A DNA stretch of 64,000 nt, from assembly GCF_016756615.1 (NCBI RefSeq), contig NZ_AP023262.1:744001-808000 (forward strand), given 5' to 3'. Of the stretch, positions 53,264 through 62,507 are shown one piece after another. Within the stretch, counting starts at the first letter, position 1. Each line of letters starts with the position of its first letter. The DNA is from Mesorhizobium sp. L-8-3 (GTDB lineage Bacteria; Pseudomonadota; Alphaproteobacteria; Rhizobiales; Rhizobiaceae). The notes under the pieces were generated by a model that saw only the letters and a program-made list of their open reading frames with translations, did not search any database and was not told where the DNA came from. A program made the translations under genes and the position numbers.

Positions 53264-53949
53264 TGGCCCATCTCCCGCGACCAGTTGATGGCGTTGACGT
53301 AGATGCCGAGCGGATTGGCCTTCAGCCGTTCGGCGTCGCGCGGCGGCTGAAGCGTGATCGTCAGGATCGCGGTCCAACGCTGGGTCGAGGCGAGCGCGCC
53401 GTTCTCGAATTGCCGCTCCATCCAGGCGACACGGAAGCTGTCGGGTGATGCGCGAATGACGCTGGAGACGTCGACGGCGATCTGCTGCTTGCCGACCTTG
53501 GCGAACGGATCGTTGGTACGGGCATAGTCGTTGAGCGCAGCCGCGCCGCGATCGGTCGTCCAGTCATAGGCGCGAAGCCAGTTCTGTCGGACGATGATCG
53601 GATCGGCGGGGATGCTCCTGACCTGCTCGATGAAGCGGCCGAGATGCCAAGCGATCTGCGGATCGGTCGGACGGAAGTCCGCCACGGCCGGCGCAACAGC
53701 CTGCGACTGGCCGAGCTTATCGACCTGAACGACCCAGGGTACGACGGTCCCGCGCGCGGACTGGATGACGAGCGCCCCGGCGAAGCCTGCCGAGAGGATC
53801 AGCGAGCCGAAGGCCATGTAGCGCCAATTCTTGGCCTGCACGCGGGCGGAGCCGATGCGTTCGTCCCAGACCTGGCCGGCCTTCTGATAGGGCGTCTCGG
53901 GTTGGACGGTCTTGCCGTAATGGGCGGCGGGTCTTTTGAAGAGGTTCAT
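53260..53949 (-). CDS. trbF: Type IV secretion protein TrbF (VirB8 family)
   Basis: A 229-residue inner-membrane assembly factor with one helix (about residues 44-63, YMAFGSLILSAGFAGALVIQ) and a periplasmic NTF2-like domain. The conserved RQNWLRAYDWTTDRGAAALNDYA and the C-terminal NPLGIYVNAINWSRE are those of TrbF. It overlaps the end of trbL by 4 bp. Confidence 0.92.
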   Translation of the reverse strand: MNLFKRPAAHYGKTVQPETPYQKAGQVWDERIGSARVQAKNWRYMAFGSLILSAGFAGALVIQSARGTVVPWVVQVDKLGQSQAVAPAVADFRPTDPQIAWHLGRFIEQVRSIPADPIIVRQNWLRAYDWTTDRGAAALNDYARTNDPFAKVGKQQIAVDVSSVIRASPDSFRVAWMERQFENGALASTQRWTAILTITLQPPRDAERLKANPLGIYVNAINWSREMGQ

Positions 53950-55301
53950 GAGCGGTCGCTTTCAGAGAGGTTGATGGAAGAACCGGAGCCGTGGCTGTCG
54001 CCGGAGCGGACGGCATGGGCGGCGGCGCTGACGCCGTGGCTGACCGTCTGGCCGCGCTTCATGCGCTTGGCCCAATCGGGCGGTGTGCCGTCCGTCGTGG
54101 CCGATGGCGTGGGCGCGGCTGCTGCGGCGTCTCCGCCGACTGTTCCCATGGTGGAGCTGCCGCCGGTCGCGCCGAAGCCAGCCTTCGCGCCGTCGCTGAA
54201 GCTGGATTTGAGGCTGGCAGCCGCGCGGCGCAGCGGCGACGACGCGGCATTGCCGGTGGCGCTGCCCGCCGCGCGGGCGACGCCGCCAATGCCCGATGCG
54301 ACGCCGGAGGCGCCGGACTTGCCGAGCGAATAGGCCGACGATGCCGCGCCCGCCGCGGTCGCGCCGCCGCGTGCTGCCGCCGCTCCGCCGGAGAGCAAAG
54401 CCGTGCCGCCCTTGGCGGCGAGCATCGCCCCGCCGCCGACGGCCATGGCGGCGCCGCCGACCGCGAGGCCGGTGCCCACGGCAGCACCCGCGCCAAGCTG
54501 CGGGCCGCCGCTCACGAGGCCGTTGGCGATACCAGGGCCGAAGATGCCGAGACCGACTAGCGAGAGCGCGGCGAGCACGACGGCCATGGCATCGTCGATG
54601 CTCGGAGTCTGTCCGCCGAAGCCTTGGGTGAACTGGCTGAACAGGGTCGAGCCGATACCGATGATGACGGCGAGCACCAGAACCTTGATGCCGCTGGAAA
54701 TGACGTTGCCGAGCACCTTTTCGGCCATGAAGGCGGTCTTGCCGAACAGGCCGAACGGGATGAGGACGAAGCCCGCCAGCGTCGCCAGCTTGAACTCGAT
54801 CAGAGTGACGAAGAGCTGGATGGCGAGGATGAAGAAGGCGAGGATCACCAGTGCCCAGGCGAAGAGCAGGCACGCGATCTGGATGAAGTTCTCGAAGAAG
54901 GCCACCCATCCCATCAGGTCGGAAATGGATTCGAGCAGCGGCCGGGCGGCGTCGAGGCCGGTCTGTGCAACCTTGCCGGGGCGCATCAGGTCGGCGGCGG
55001 AGAAACCTGTTCCGCTAGCCTTCAAGCCAAGGCCCGCAAAGCTGTCGAAGAGGATCTTCGCGAGATTGTTCCAGTTGCCGATCAGGTAGGCAAAGATGCC
55101 GACGAACAGTGTCTTCTTGACGAGCCGCGCCATGATGTCGTCATCGGCGGCCCAGGACCAGAACAGCGCGGCCAAGGTCACGTCGATGACGATCAGCGTC
55201 GTGGCGATGAAGGCCACTTCGCCGGACAGGAGGCCGAACCCTGAGTCGATATAGCGGGTGAAGGTTCCTAGAAACGAGTCGATGACGCCTGCGCCGCCCA
55301 T
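53946..55301 (-). CDS. trbL: Type IV secretion protein TrbL (VirB6 family)
   Basis: A 451-residue polytopic inner-membrane protein. About six membrane segments lie in residues 20-260. The rest (about 270-451) is low-complexity Gly/Ala/Ser sequence ending in a hydrophilic tail, as usual for alphaproteobacterial TrbL. It forms the inner-membrane part of the mating pore. The start is 3 bp after the trbK stop. Confidence 0.92.
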   Translation of the reverse strand: MGGAGVIDSFLGTFTRYIDSGFGLLSGEVAFIATTLIVIDVTLAALFWSWAADDDIMARLVKKTLFVGIFAYLIGNWNNLAKILFDSFAGLGLKASGTGFSAADLMRPGKVAQTGLDAARPLLESISDLMGWVAFFENFIQIACLLFAWALVILAFFILAIQLFVTLIEFKLATLAGFVLIPFGLFGKTAFMAEKVLGNVISSGIKVLVLAVIIGIGSTLFSQFTQGFGGQTPSIDDAMAVVLAALSLVGLGIFGPGIANGLVSGGPQLGAGAAVGTGLAVGGAAMAVGGGAMLAAKGGTALLSGGAAAARGGATAAGAASSAYSLGKSGASGVASGIGGVARAAGSATGNAASSPLRRAAASLKSSFSDGAKAGFGATGGSSTMGTVGGDAAAAAPTPSATTDGTPPDWAKRMKRGQTVSHGVSAAAHAVRSGDSHGSGSSINLSESDRS

Positions 55302-55304
55302 GGC

Positions 55305-55583
55305 TCACCTTCCTTCCGGTGCGGCCGGCGCGGGCGCGCGGCCAAGGAAGCGGTCGCGGGTCTCGGACCAGACGCGCAGGCAATCGGCATCGTCGGCCGC
55401 TTTCTGGCCGAGCCTTTGGCATCGGCGCTGGTCTTCGCGCAGGGGATCGCGGTCGGGTTGGTGAAGGGCAGCCGGCGAAGATGCCGGCGCGTCCTCCTTG
55501 CGGGTCATCTCGATCGCCGTTGCCGTGACGGCGACAGCGACGAACACGATAGCACCGAGGCGGGCCAACATCTTGCCGTCCAT
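55305..55583 (-). CDS. trbK: TrbK-like small membrane protein (putative entry exclusion)
   Basis: A 92-residue protein with one N-terminal hydrophobic segment (MLARLGAIVFVAVAVTATAIE) and a hydrophilic tail with two Cys (RCQRLG...DADCLRVW). Its place between trbJ and trbL and the Cys pattern match the small TrbK-alt proteins thought to stop transfer between cells that already hold the element. No lipobox is seen, unlike TrbK of RP4. Confidence 0.75.
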   Translation of the reverse strand: MDGKMLARLGAIVFVAVAVTATAIEMTRKEDAPASSPAALHQPDRDPLREDQRRCQRLGQKAADDADCLRVWSETRDRFLGRAPAPAAPEGR

Positions 55584-55603
55584 GAGGATGCTCCTTCTGG
55601 CGA

Positions 55604-56371
55604 TTACTTGCCGCTGTTGAACATCTGGGCGTTGCCGGGCGTGTAGCCGGCGCCGGGCGTGAGGAAGCGGCGGCGCTGTTCACGCCCCTGTTCGGCGGCG
55701 GCGGCGCGTTCCGCATCGGTCAGCGCGCTCGCCCGGCCATTGGCCGAGACGACCGCGACGAGATCGGAAAGCTGCTGCGACTGGAGCGCGAGGAGCTGGT
55801 TGCCCGCCTGCGTCGCCTGAAGCGCGCCGGTCGCGCCCTGGCTCTGGCTGACAAGCGCCGACATCTGCGTGCGGTTCGAGTCGATGTTGCCGACGACGCC
55901 GGCCTGCACGCGCATCGCGTCCTGCAAGCCGCCGACGGTGTTCTGCCAGCGCGAACGGGCATTGGCCACGAGCTGCTGATCGCTCGTGGACATCGAGACG
56001 TTCCCGTATTTCTGGGAGAACATCTGGTCGATCTGCTGGACGTTGAAGGCGATGCCCTGCGCCTGCTGGAGAAGCTGCTGGGTGCGCTGGACGTTCTGCT
56101 GAAGCTGCTGGAGCGCCGAGAACGGCAGGCTGGCGAGGTTCTTCGCCTGATTGATGAGCATCTGCGCTTCGTTCTGAAGCGAGGTGATCTGGTGGGTGAT
56201 CTGCTCCAACGTGCGCGCGGCGGTCAGGACGTTCTGCGCGTAGTTGGAGGGATCAAAGACGATGATGGCGTGCGCGGGCGTCCCCACCATCGGCGAGATC
56301 ACGAGCGGCGCGGCCGCGAGCATGGTTGCGGCGAGCGCCATGGCGTGCGAGCGGAAACGACGGATCATCAT
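55604..56371 (-). CDS. trbJ: Type IV secretion protein TrbJ (VirB5 family)
   Basis: A 255-residue periplasmic protein with a signal peptide cut near PAHA-IIVF. The mature part is rich in Gln and helical (TLEQITHQITSLQNEAQML, LQQLQQNVQRTQQLLQQ), as in pilus-tip VirB5/TrbJ proteins. The first of two adjacent ATGs was chosen because AAGGAG is 8 bases before it. It begins 2 bp after the trbE stop. Confidence 0.9.
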   Translation of the reverse strand: MMIRRFRSHAMALAATMLAAAPLVISPMVGTPAHAIIVFDPSNYAQNVLTAARTLEQITHQITSLQNEAQMLINQAKNLASLPFSALQQLQQNVQRTQQLLQQAQGIAFNVQQIDQMFSQKYGNVSMSTSDQQLVANARSRWQNTVGGLQDAMRVQAGVVGNIDSNRTQMSALVSQSQGATGALQATQAGNQLLALQSQQLSDLVAVVSANGRASALTDAERAAAAEQGREQRRRFLTPGAGYTPGNAQMFNSGK

Positions 56372-56373
56372 GG

Positions 56374-58812
56374 TCAGGACTCCTTTGCTGCAGTGGGAAA
56401 AGTCGGGATGAGGTCGGCCGCCCATCCGGCGTCGCGGGCACGTAGCCACGCGGCGAGGAAACCTTCGCGGCCGTGTTCGACGACGAGGTTGGCGATCAGC
56501 GTCTGATCGGATTTGGAGGAGGAGGCGCAGAGCGCGAGGCCGACTTGCGCGAGGCCCAGCTCGAACAGGCGGTTGCCGCGCCGCGACTGGCAGTAATAGT
56601 CCCGCTTGGGCGTCGCCCGCGCCAGGATCTCGATCTGGCGATCGTTGAGGCCGAAGCGGCGATAGATCGCCGTGATCTGCGGCTCGATCGCGCGTTCATT
56701 CGGCAGCAAGAGCCGCGTCGGGCAGCTTTCGATGATGGCCGGCGCGATGCTCGAATTTTCGATGTCGCTGAGCGACTGTGTGGCGAAGATGACGGACGCG
56801 TTCTTCTTGCGCAGCGTCTTCAGCCATTCGCGGAGCTGGCCGGCGAAGCCGTCATCATCGAGAGCGAGCCAGCCTTCGTCGATGATGAGCAGCGTCGGGC
56901 GGCCGTCGAGCCGGTCGCCGATCCGGTGGAAGAGATAGGCGAGCACGGCGGGCGCGGCCCCTGTGCCGACCAGCCCCTCGATCTCGAACGCCTGCACGTC
57001 GGCGCTGCCCAGATGTTCGGCCTCGGCATCGAGCAGCCGTCCATAGGCCCCGCCGACGCAATAGGGCCGGAGCGCCTGCTTGATGTCATTGGACTGGAGC
57101 AGGACGACGAAGCCTGTGATGGTGCGCTCTTCGACCGGCGCGGACGCGAGCGAGGTCAGTGCCGTCCAGACATGCTCCTTCACCTCGGGCGTGATCGTGA
57201 TGCCCTCGCGCATCAGGATCGCCACGATCCAGTCGGCCACCCAGGCGCGTTCGTAGGAGTCGTGGATGCGGGCGAGCGGCTGGAGCGAGACGGAAGCGTC
57301 GGAGCCTTCGGTGAGACCGCCGCCGAGATCGTGCCAGTCGCCGCCCATAGCGAGCGCGGCGGCGCGGATCGAACCGCCGAAGTCGAAGGCGAAGACCTGG
57401 GAGCGTTCGTAGCGCCGGAACTGCAACGCCATCAGCGCGAGCAGCACGGACTTGCCCGCGCCGGTCGGGCCGACGACCAGCGTATGGCCGACGTCGCCGA
57501 CATGAAGGGATAACCGGAACGGGGTCGAGCCTTCGGTCTTGCCGTAAAGCAAGGGGGGCGCACCGAAATGCTCGTCCCGTTCCGGCCCCGCCCACACCGC
57601 CGAAAGCGGGATCATGTGGGCGAGATTCAAAGTGCTGATGGGAGGCTGGCGGACATTGGCGTAAGCGTGGCCGGGCAAGCTGCCGAGCCAGGCATCGACC
57701 GCGTTGACGGTCTCGACCATGGCCGTGAAATCGCGGCCCTGAATGACCTTCTCGACGAGGCGCAGCTTTTCGTCGGCGATGCGCGGGTCGGCGTCCCAGA
57801 CGGTGATCGTCGCGGTGACATAGGCCATGCCGGCGACATCGGCGCCGAGTTCCTGCAAGGCCATGTCGGCGTCGGCGGCCTTGTTGGACGCATCGGTATC
57901 GACCAACGCCGACGCCTCGTTGGTCAGGACTTCCTTGAGGATCGCGGCAATCGACTTGCGCTTGGCGAACCATTGGCGGCGGATTTTGGTCAGCAGCTTG
58001 GTCGCGTCGGTCTTGTCGAGCAGGATCGCGCGTGTGCTCCAGCGATACGGAAAGGCGAGCCGGTTGAGGTCGTCCAGCAGGCCGGGTGTCATGGCGGTCG
58101 GAAAGCCGATGATGGTGAGGATGCGCAGATGTTCGCTGCCGAGGCGCGGTTCGAGCCCGCCGGTCAGCGGCTGATCGGCAAGCAGCGCATCGAGATAGAT
58201 CGGCGTCTCGGGCACGCGGACGCGGTGCTGGTTGGTCGAGACGGTCGAGTGCAGATAGGTCAGCGTCTCGCCGTCATCGAGCCACGCGCATTCGGGCATG
58301 AAGCCGTCGAGCAGCGCGAGGACGCGGCCGGTGCGGTCGGTGAAGGTGCGCAGGATTTCTTGGGGATCGACGCCGGTGCGCTCGCGGCCCTCATAGAGCC
58401 AGGTTTCGGCGCGGGCGGCTTCCTCGGCCGGCGGCAGATAGACGAAGGTCAGATAATAGCCCGACACGAAATGCGCGCCGGCTTCCTCGAAATCGGCCTT
58501 GCGCTCGGCGTCGACCAGGCCGGACGCCGCATCGGGAAGCACGCTGTCGGGATAGGTCGCGGCCTCGGAGCGCTGTGCCTCGACAAAAATGCTCCAACCG
58601 GAGCCGAGGCGGCGAAAGGCGTTGTTGATGCGGCCGGCGACGGCGACCAGCTCGGCGGCGACGGCGCTGTCGAGATCGGGGCCGCGAAAGCGCGCGGTGC
58701 GCTGGAAGCTGCCGTCCTTGTTGAGCACGACGCCTTCGGCGGCGAGCGCGACCCAGGGCAGATAGTCCGCGAGGCGGCTGGCGCTGCGGCGATATTCGGC
58801 GAGGTTCATCAT
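56374..58812 (-). CDS. trbE: Type IV secretion ATPase TrbE (VirB4 family)
   Basis: An 812-residue ATPase that powers pilus assembly. The CagE/TrbE/VirB N-terminal domain (about 1-430) is followed by the ATPase core: Walker A VVGPTGAGKSVLLAL, Walker B TLLIIDEGWLAL, then FATQSLSDIENS and the RxxR-type PTRLLLPNERA. The length is normal. The gene starts 13 bp after trbD. An adjacent second ATG one codon later is equally possible. Confidence 0.94.
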   Translation of the reverse strand: MMNLAEYRRSASRLADYLPWVALAAEGVVLNKDGSFQRTARFRGPDLDSAVAAELVAVAGRINNAFRRLGSGWSIFVEAQRSEAATYPDSVLPDAASGLVDAERKADFEEAGAHFVSGYYLTFVYLPPAEEAARAETWLYEGRERTGVDPQEILRTFTDRTGRVLALLDGFMPECAWLDDGETLTYLHSTVSTNQHRVRVPETPIYLDALLADQPLTGGLEPRLGSEHLRILTIIGFPTAMTPGLLDDLNRLAFPYRWSTRAILLDKTDATKLLTKIRRQWFAKRKSIAAILKEVLTNEASALVDTDASNKAADADMALQELGADVAGMAYVTATITVWDADPRIADEKLRLVEKVIQGRDFTAMVETVNAVDAWLGSLPGHAYANVRQPPISTLNLAHMIPLSAVWAGPERDEHFGAPPLLYGKTEGSTPFRLSLHVGDVGHTLVVGPTGAGKSVLLALMALQFRRYERSQVFAFDFGGSIRAAALAMGGDWHDLGGGLTEGSDASVSLQPLARIHDSYERAWVADWIVAILMREGITITPEVKEHVWTALTSLASAPVEERTITGFVVLLQSNDIKQALRPYCVGGAYGRLLDAEAEHLGSADVQAFEIEGLVGTGAAPAVLAYLFHRIGDRLDGRPTLLIIDEGWLALDDDGFAGQLREWLKTLRKKNASVIFATQSLSDIENSSIAPAIIESCPTRLLLPNERAIEPQITAIYRRFGLNDRQIEILARATPKRDYYCQSRRGNRLFELGLAQVGLALCASSSKSDQTLIANLVVEHGREGFLAAWLRARDAGWAADLIPTFPTAAKES

Positions 58813-58825
58813 GGGTGCGCCTCCT

Positions 58826-59104
58826 TCAGACTGCGAGGTGGCCGGGGATGCGCAGATGGCGGCGTCCGACTTCGACGAAGAGTGGATCGCGCTTGGCCGC
58901 CCAGACCGCCGCGAAATGGCCGACGGCCCAGATGAGCAGACCGACCAGCCAGAGACGCAGGCCGAGGCCCACGGCCCCGGCCAGCGTCCCGTTGAGGATC
59001 GCGATGGAGCGCGGCGCGCCGCCGAGCAGGATGTGCTCGGTCAGCGCGCGGTGAACCGGGACGGTGAAGCCCGGCACGTCCAGTTGCTCGAACGCGACCG
59101 CCAT
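58826..59104 (-). CDS. trbD: Type IV secretion protein TrbD (VirB3 family)
   Basis: A 92-residue inner-membrane protein. The VirB3 opening VPGFTVPVHRALTEHILLGG is followed by two membrane helices (about 33-68, with ILNGTLAGAVGLGLRLWLVG). Its ATG overlaps the trbC stop by one base (TGATG). It anchors the TrbE ATPase to the membrane. Confidence 0.9.
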   Translation of the reverse strand: MAVAFEQLDVPGFTVPVHRALTEHILLGGAPRSIAILNGTLAGAVGLGLRLWLVGLLIWAVGHFAAVWAAKRDPLFVEVGRRHLRIPGHLAV

Positions 59105-59436
59105 CAGACGAGCGCCCCGCCGCCGAACGAGAAGAACGACAGGAAGAAGCTCGACGCGGCGAAGGCGATCGACAGGCCGAAGACGATCTGGATCAGCTTG
59201 CGGAAGCCACCCGACGTGTCGCCGAAGGCAAGCGCCAGGCCCGTCGCGATGATGATGATGACCGCGATGATCTTGGCGACCGGGCCTTCGATCGACTGGA
59301 GGATTTTCTGGAGCGGCGCTTCCCACGGCATGGAGGAGCCGGAAGCGTGCGCGGCGGGCACGAGGACGAGATTGACATAGGCGACGGCGGCGACCGTCGC
59401 GACGGTGCGGCGGACGCGCATGGGGATACGGATCAT
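59104..59436 (-). CDS. trbC: Conjugative pilin TrbC (VirB2 family)
   Basis: A 110-residue prepilin. A long signal peptide (cut near AAHA-SGSS) is followed by two hydrophobic helices (IIAVIIIIATGLALAFG and IVFGLSIAFAASSFFLSFF) around a short positive loop, the form of VirB2/TrbC pilins. It overlaps the trbB stop by 4 bp. Confidence 0.92.
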   Translation of the reverse strand: MIRIPMRVRRTVATVAAVAYVNLVLVPAAHASGSSMPWEAPLQKILQSIEGPVAKIIAVIIIIATGLALAFGDTSGGFRKLIQIVFGLSIAFAASSFFLSFFSFGGGALV

Positions 59437-60416
59437 GAGGGGGCTCCTGTGCTGCTGGGGGTGGCTGAGGTGATGCGGTAGTCACCGTCCGGCCCAAGCC
59501 CTTCGACACGGGCGAGCTCGGCGAGCCGGCGCGCGGACCCGCGGCCGGAGAGGACGGCAACAAGGTCGATGGTCTCGGCGATCAGGGCGCGCGGGACCGT
59601 GACGACGGCTTCCTGGATGAGCTGTTCGAGCCGGCGCAGCGCCCCGATGCCGGTGCCGGCATGGATGGTGCCGATGCCGCCGGGATGGCCGGTGCCCCAG
59701 GCTTTGAGGAGATCGAGCGCTTCGGCGCCGCGCACCTCGCCGACAGGGATGCGGTCGGGGCGCAGGCGTAGCGATGAGCGGACGAGATCGGAGAGCGTCG
59801 CGACGCCATCCTTGGTCCGCATGGAGACGAGATTGGGCGCTGCACATTGCAGCTCGCGCGTGTCCTCGATGATGACGACGCGATCGGCGGTCTTCGCCAC
59901 CTCGGCCAGTAGCGCATTGGTCAGCGTGGTCTTGCCGGTGGAGGTGCCGCCCGCGACGAGGATGTTGGCGCGCGCCGCGACTGCTTCGCGTAGGGTCGCG
60001 GCCTGATCGGCGGTCATGATACTGGCGGCCACGTAGTCCGCGAGGGTGAAGACGGCGACGGCGGGCTTGCGGATGGCGAAGGCCGGCGATGCGACGACGG
60101 GCGGAAGCAAACCTTCGAACCGCTCGCCGGTTTCGGGCAGCTCGGCGGAGACACGCGGGCTTCGCGCGTGAACCTCCGCGCCGACATGATGGGCGACCAA
60201 ACGCACGATGCGCTCGCCATCGGCGGGCGACAGGATTTCGCCGGTGTCGGACAGTCCTTCGGAGAGCCGGTCGATCCAGATGCGCCCGTCAGGGTTCAGC
60301 ATCACCTCGACGACGGCGGGGTCTTCCAGAAAGCGTGCGATGGCCGGGCCGAGCGCCGTGCGGAGCATTCGCGCGCCGCGCTGGATCGCCTCCGGTTTCT
60401 GGTGAGAAGAAGTCAT
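59433..60416 (-). CDS. trbB: Type IV secretion ATPase TrbB (VirB11 family)
   Basis: A 327-residue hexameric traffic ATPase. Walker A is [15 protein letters not shown], the Asp box is [10 protein letters not shown], Walker B is [17 protein letters not shown] and the His box is [14 protein letters not shown]. It is the first gene of the trb operon here. Its ribosome site lies in one arm of a small hairpin (60420-60440), described separately. Confidence 0.94.
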   Translation of the reverse strand: MTSSHQKPEAIQRGARMLRTALGPAIARFLEDPAVVEVMLNPDGRIWIDRLSEGLSDTGEILSPADGERIVRLVAHHVGAEVHARSPRVSAELPETGERFEGLLPPVVASPAFAIRKPAVAVFTLADYVAASIMTADQAATLREAVAARANILVAGGTSTGKTTLTNALLAEVAKTADRVVIIEDTRELQCAAPNLVSMRTKDGVATLSDLVRSSLRLRPDRIPVGEVRGAEALDLLKAWGTGHPGGIGTIHAGTGIGALRRLEQLIQEAVVTVPRALIAETIDLVAVLSGRGSARRLAELARVEGLGPDGDYRITSATPSSTGAPS

Positions 60417-60668
60417 GCCGTCCCCAAAATTGAAGGGGACGCAACAGACAGTTCCCCGATCGGGGTCGATTAAAAGAGCCCGAAATCGGGCCTGTTCAAC
60501 AAGTATCGAGAGCCGTGCGGCGGTCGGCGGCTATCGGCGGCGAATAGGACGGCAGGCGATCCAGACAGGCAGAGGCGGCGAGGCCGAAACCGTGGAATCA
60601 AAACGGCCGGTGTTGTTGAGAGACGACGCGAATATGCTTATTGCTGCTAGGCAGGGAGACGATTCTTG
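60417..60668. promoter_or_regulatory. Divergent control region of the trb operon and the FRG gene, three palindromes
   Basis: This 252-bp spacer must hold the leftward trb promoter and the rightward FRG promoter. It has three perfect inverted repeats: GTCCCC-N9-GGGGAC at 60420-60440, CCCCGATCGGGG at 60454-60465 and GCCCGA-AA-TCGGGC at 60478-60491. The first holds the GGGGA before the trbB ATG, so in the trb mRNA the ribosome site can be paired. The others may be operators. No clear -35/-10 pairs were found; the right side is more AT-rich near 60620-60660. Confidence 0.5.
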
Positions 60669-62036
60669 ATGCCTGAGAATTTCAACTACATTTCATTCGG
60701 CAACTGGGAATATCTAGACGGCGAGCCCGCCGAAATCTCCATGAACCGTGGGCGTATGTTTGAATACACCCCGACGGACATAGAGAAACGGCTGGAGGAA
60801 CTCGGTTCGACGTCGATCGAATTCATGGAAAAGCTGCCGACATTTCTCTGCGGAGAAATTTCGCGCACCAAGACATCGTGCTCAATGCCCGTCAAGTACG
60901 GGAGGATCGAAGGCACGGTCGTCGGCAAAAAAGAAGTCGAAACCAAGTTCCGTACGACGATCGATTTCGGCGAGGTCGAGTTTCCCGATGTCGACCAGGC
61001 GCGGGAAGTCTTCGGCGCGGATGGCTTTCAGCTCTATCGCACCCATTGGGCGGTTCGCGAGGGCGAGGCGCGCGACATTCTAGAAAGGCTGGTGCCGTTC
61101 TGCCCAGAGCAACAGGAGGCTGTGCAGCAGGTTCTCGCCCTTCAAGAGGACGCCGGCGCGGTGGTCCCTCCGCCGCGCACCAAAAAGATCATCGGGCGCG
61201 CAGAGAGCGTCGAGGCGTTCCTGGCGCATCTCTATGGTTTGCCGGCCGCCGATTTGACCGAGAATTTTTTCCGGGGGCATGAGAACTCCAGCTTCGAGCT
61301 GACACCCTCCCTGTTGCGGAAATGGCCGGAAGGCGGTTGGCAGTTCATGCCGAACGAGGATCGGCTGTGCAAGGAGCTGCTCATCGGCCACTATGACGAG
61401 TTCCAGGGCGACCAATATTGCTTCGATCGCCTTGTACGTATGCAGCACTATGGCCTTCCGACGCGCCTTCTCGACATATCGAGTAATCCGCTCGTCGCGC
61501 TCTTCTTTGCCTGCTACGGTAACGACCAGTCCTTGGACATCGAGGGCGAAGTGATCATTTTCCGTATCGGCTCGAACAAGGTCAAATATTACGATTCCGA
61601 CACGGTGAGCTGCATCGCCAACCTTTCCAATCTCACCCATGCCCAGAAGGAAGAGCTCGATCTCACGAAGGAGACGGGGGAGTTCAATCAGTCGGGCGTT
61701 GCCCAAAAACTCCTTCACCACATCCGGTCAGAGAAAGGATATTTCGAGGGCCGTATCCTGCCGGACGATCTCGGCTCCATCGTTTGCGTGAAAGCCAAGC
61801 GGACAAACACGCGCATCAAATCGCAGGCGGGCGCGTTCCTGCTTTTCGGCCATGAAGCCACGCTTCCTGAAGCCGGTGAGGAAGGGATTGAGATCGCGCG
61901 CGTGACGATTGGTGAGAAGCGGCATATCCTGGCACAGCTCGACAGCATCAATATCAATGCGACCACGGTCTATCCGAGCATCGACCAGACCACCGTGCAT
62001 TTGCGTGATCGCTATCGCGAAGCTCGATCGACCTGA
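60669..62036 (+). CDS. FRG-domain protein, cargo gene within the conjugation module
   Basis: A 455-residue soluble protein. The FRG domain, residues about 195-300, is clear: FFRGHENSSFELTPSLLR and MQHYGLPTRLLDISSNPLVALFFA. The N-terminal 180 residues match nothing I know; they contain a possible beta-rich part (RIEGTVVGKKEVETKFRTTIDFGEVEF split around residues 80-105) and an LPTFLCGE segment. FRG proteins are common on mobile elements and are suspected of phage-defence or NAD/nucleotide-related roles, without proof here. It is on the opposite strand to its neighbours. The ATG is preferred over a TTG one codon upstream. Confidence 0.8.
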   Translation: MPENFNYISFGNWEYLDGEPAEISMNRGRMFEYTPTDIEKRLEELGSTSIEFMEKLPTFLCGEISRTKTSCSMPVKYGRIEGTVVGKKEVETKFRTTIDFGEVEFPDVDQAREVFGADGFQLYRTHWAVREGEARDILERLVPFCPEQQEAVQQVLALQEDAGAVVPPPRTKKIIGRAESVEAFLAHLYGLPAADLTENFFRGHENSSFELTPSLLRKWPEGGWQFMPNEDRLCKELLIGHYDEFQGDQYCFDRLVRMQHYGLPTRLLDISSNPLVALFFACYGNDQSLDIEGEVIIFRIGSNKVKYYDSDTVSCIANLSNLTHAQKEELDLTKETGEFNQSGVAQKLLHHIRSEKGYFEGRILPDDLGSIVCVKAKRTNTRIKSQAGAFLLFGHEATLPEAGEEGIEIARVTIGEKRHILAQLDSININATTVYPSIDQTTVHLRDRYREARST

Positions 62037-62050
62037 CGGCCGTGTGCTGC

Positions 62051-62497
62051 TTATTCTTGCACCGCGGCATCTCCGCCTGATGTCGGCTGCGCGGGCGCAT
62101 CGCGCGAAAGCTCTTTGAGAAACCTGTCGCCGCTCGCCAGTCTCTTGCCGAGACGCTGCATGAAGCCGTCGAACCGTTCGGCCCCCTTGGCGCGAGCGCT
62201 AGCCTGTGCGTTCTCGGGCAGTGTCGGCGTGGAGGAGAGCCAGATGAGGACGAAGAGCGAGAGGGTTTCGCCGAGCACGGCGAGATCCTCGTCCAGCGTG
62301 TCGATCTGGCGGCCGATCTTGTCGAGGCGGCGCGACATGGCCGCCTCCAGCTTCTCGGTCGTGTCGCCGGAGAGGAACGACGCGACGGCGGCCTCCACGA
62401 TGGCCGAGGCCGAGACCTTACGGCGCATCGCCAGGGCATCGACCTGTTTGAGCAAGGCGGGGTCGAAATAGACATTCCTGCGGGTTCGGGTCGGCAT
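62051..62497 (-). CDS. Ribbon-helix-helix (CopG-like) protein of the conjugation module
   Basis: A 148-residue protein. The N-terminal 45 residues (RRNVYFDPALLKQVDALAMRRKVSASAIVEAAV) are a ribbon-helix-helix DNA-binding domain. Then come a coiled-coil part (LEAAMSRRLDKIGRQIDTLDEDLAVL), a hydrophobic stretch LSLFVLIWL and an Ala-rich tail. Such a gene stands between traG and trbB in most related elements and may act in relaxosome or operon control. It is 10 bp downstream of traG and converges with the FRG gene, 14 bp apart. Confidence 0.82.
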   Translation of the reverse strand: MPTRTRRNVYFDPALLKQVDALAMRRKVSASAIVEAAVASFLSGDTTEKLEAAMSRRLDKIGRQIDTLDEDLAVLGETLSLFVLIWLSSTPTLPENAQASARAKGAERFDGFMQRLGKRLASGDRFLKELSRDAPAQPTSGGDAAVQE

Positions 62498-62507
62498 GAT
62501 CAGGTCC

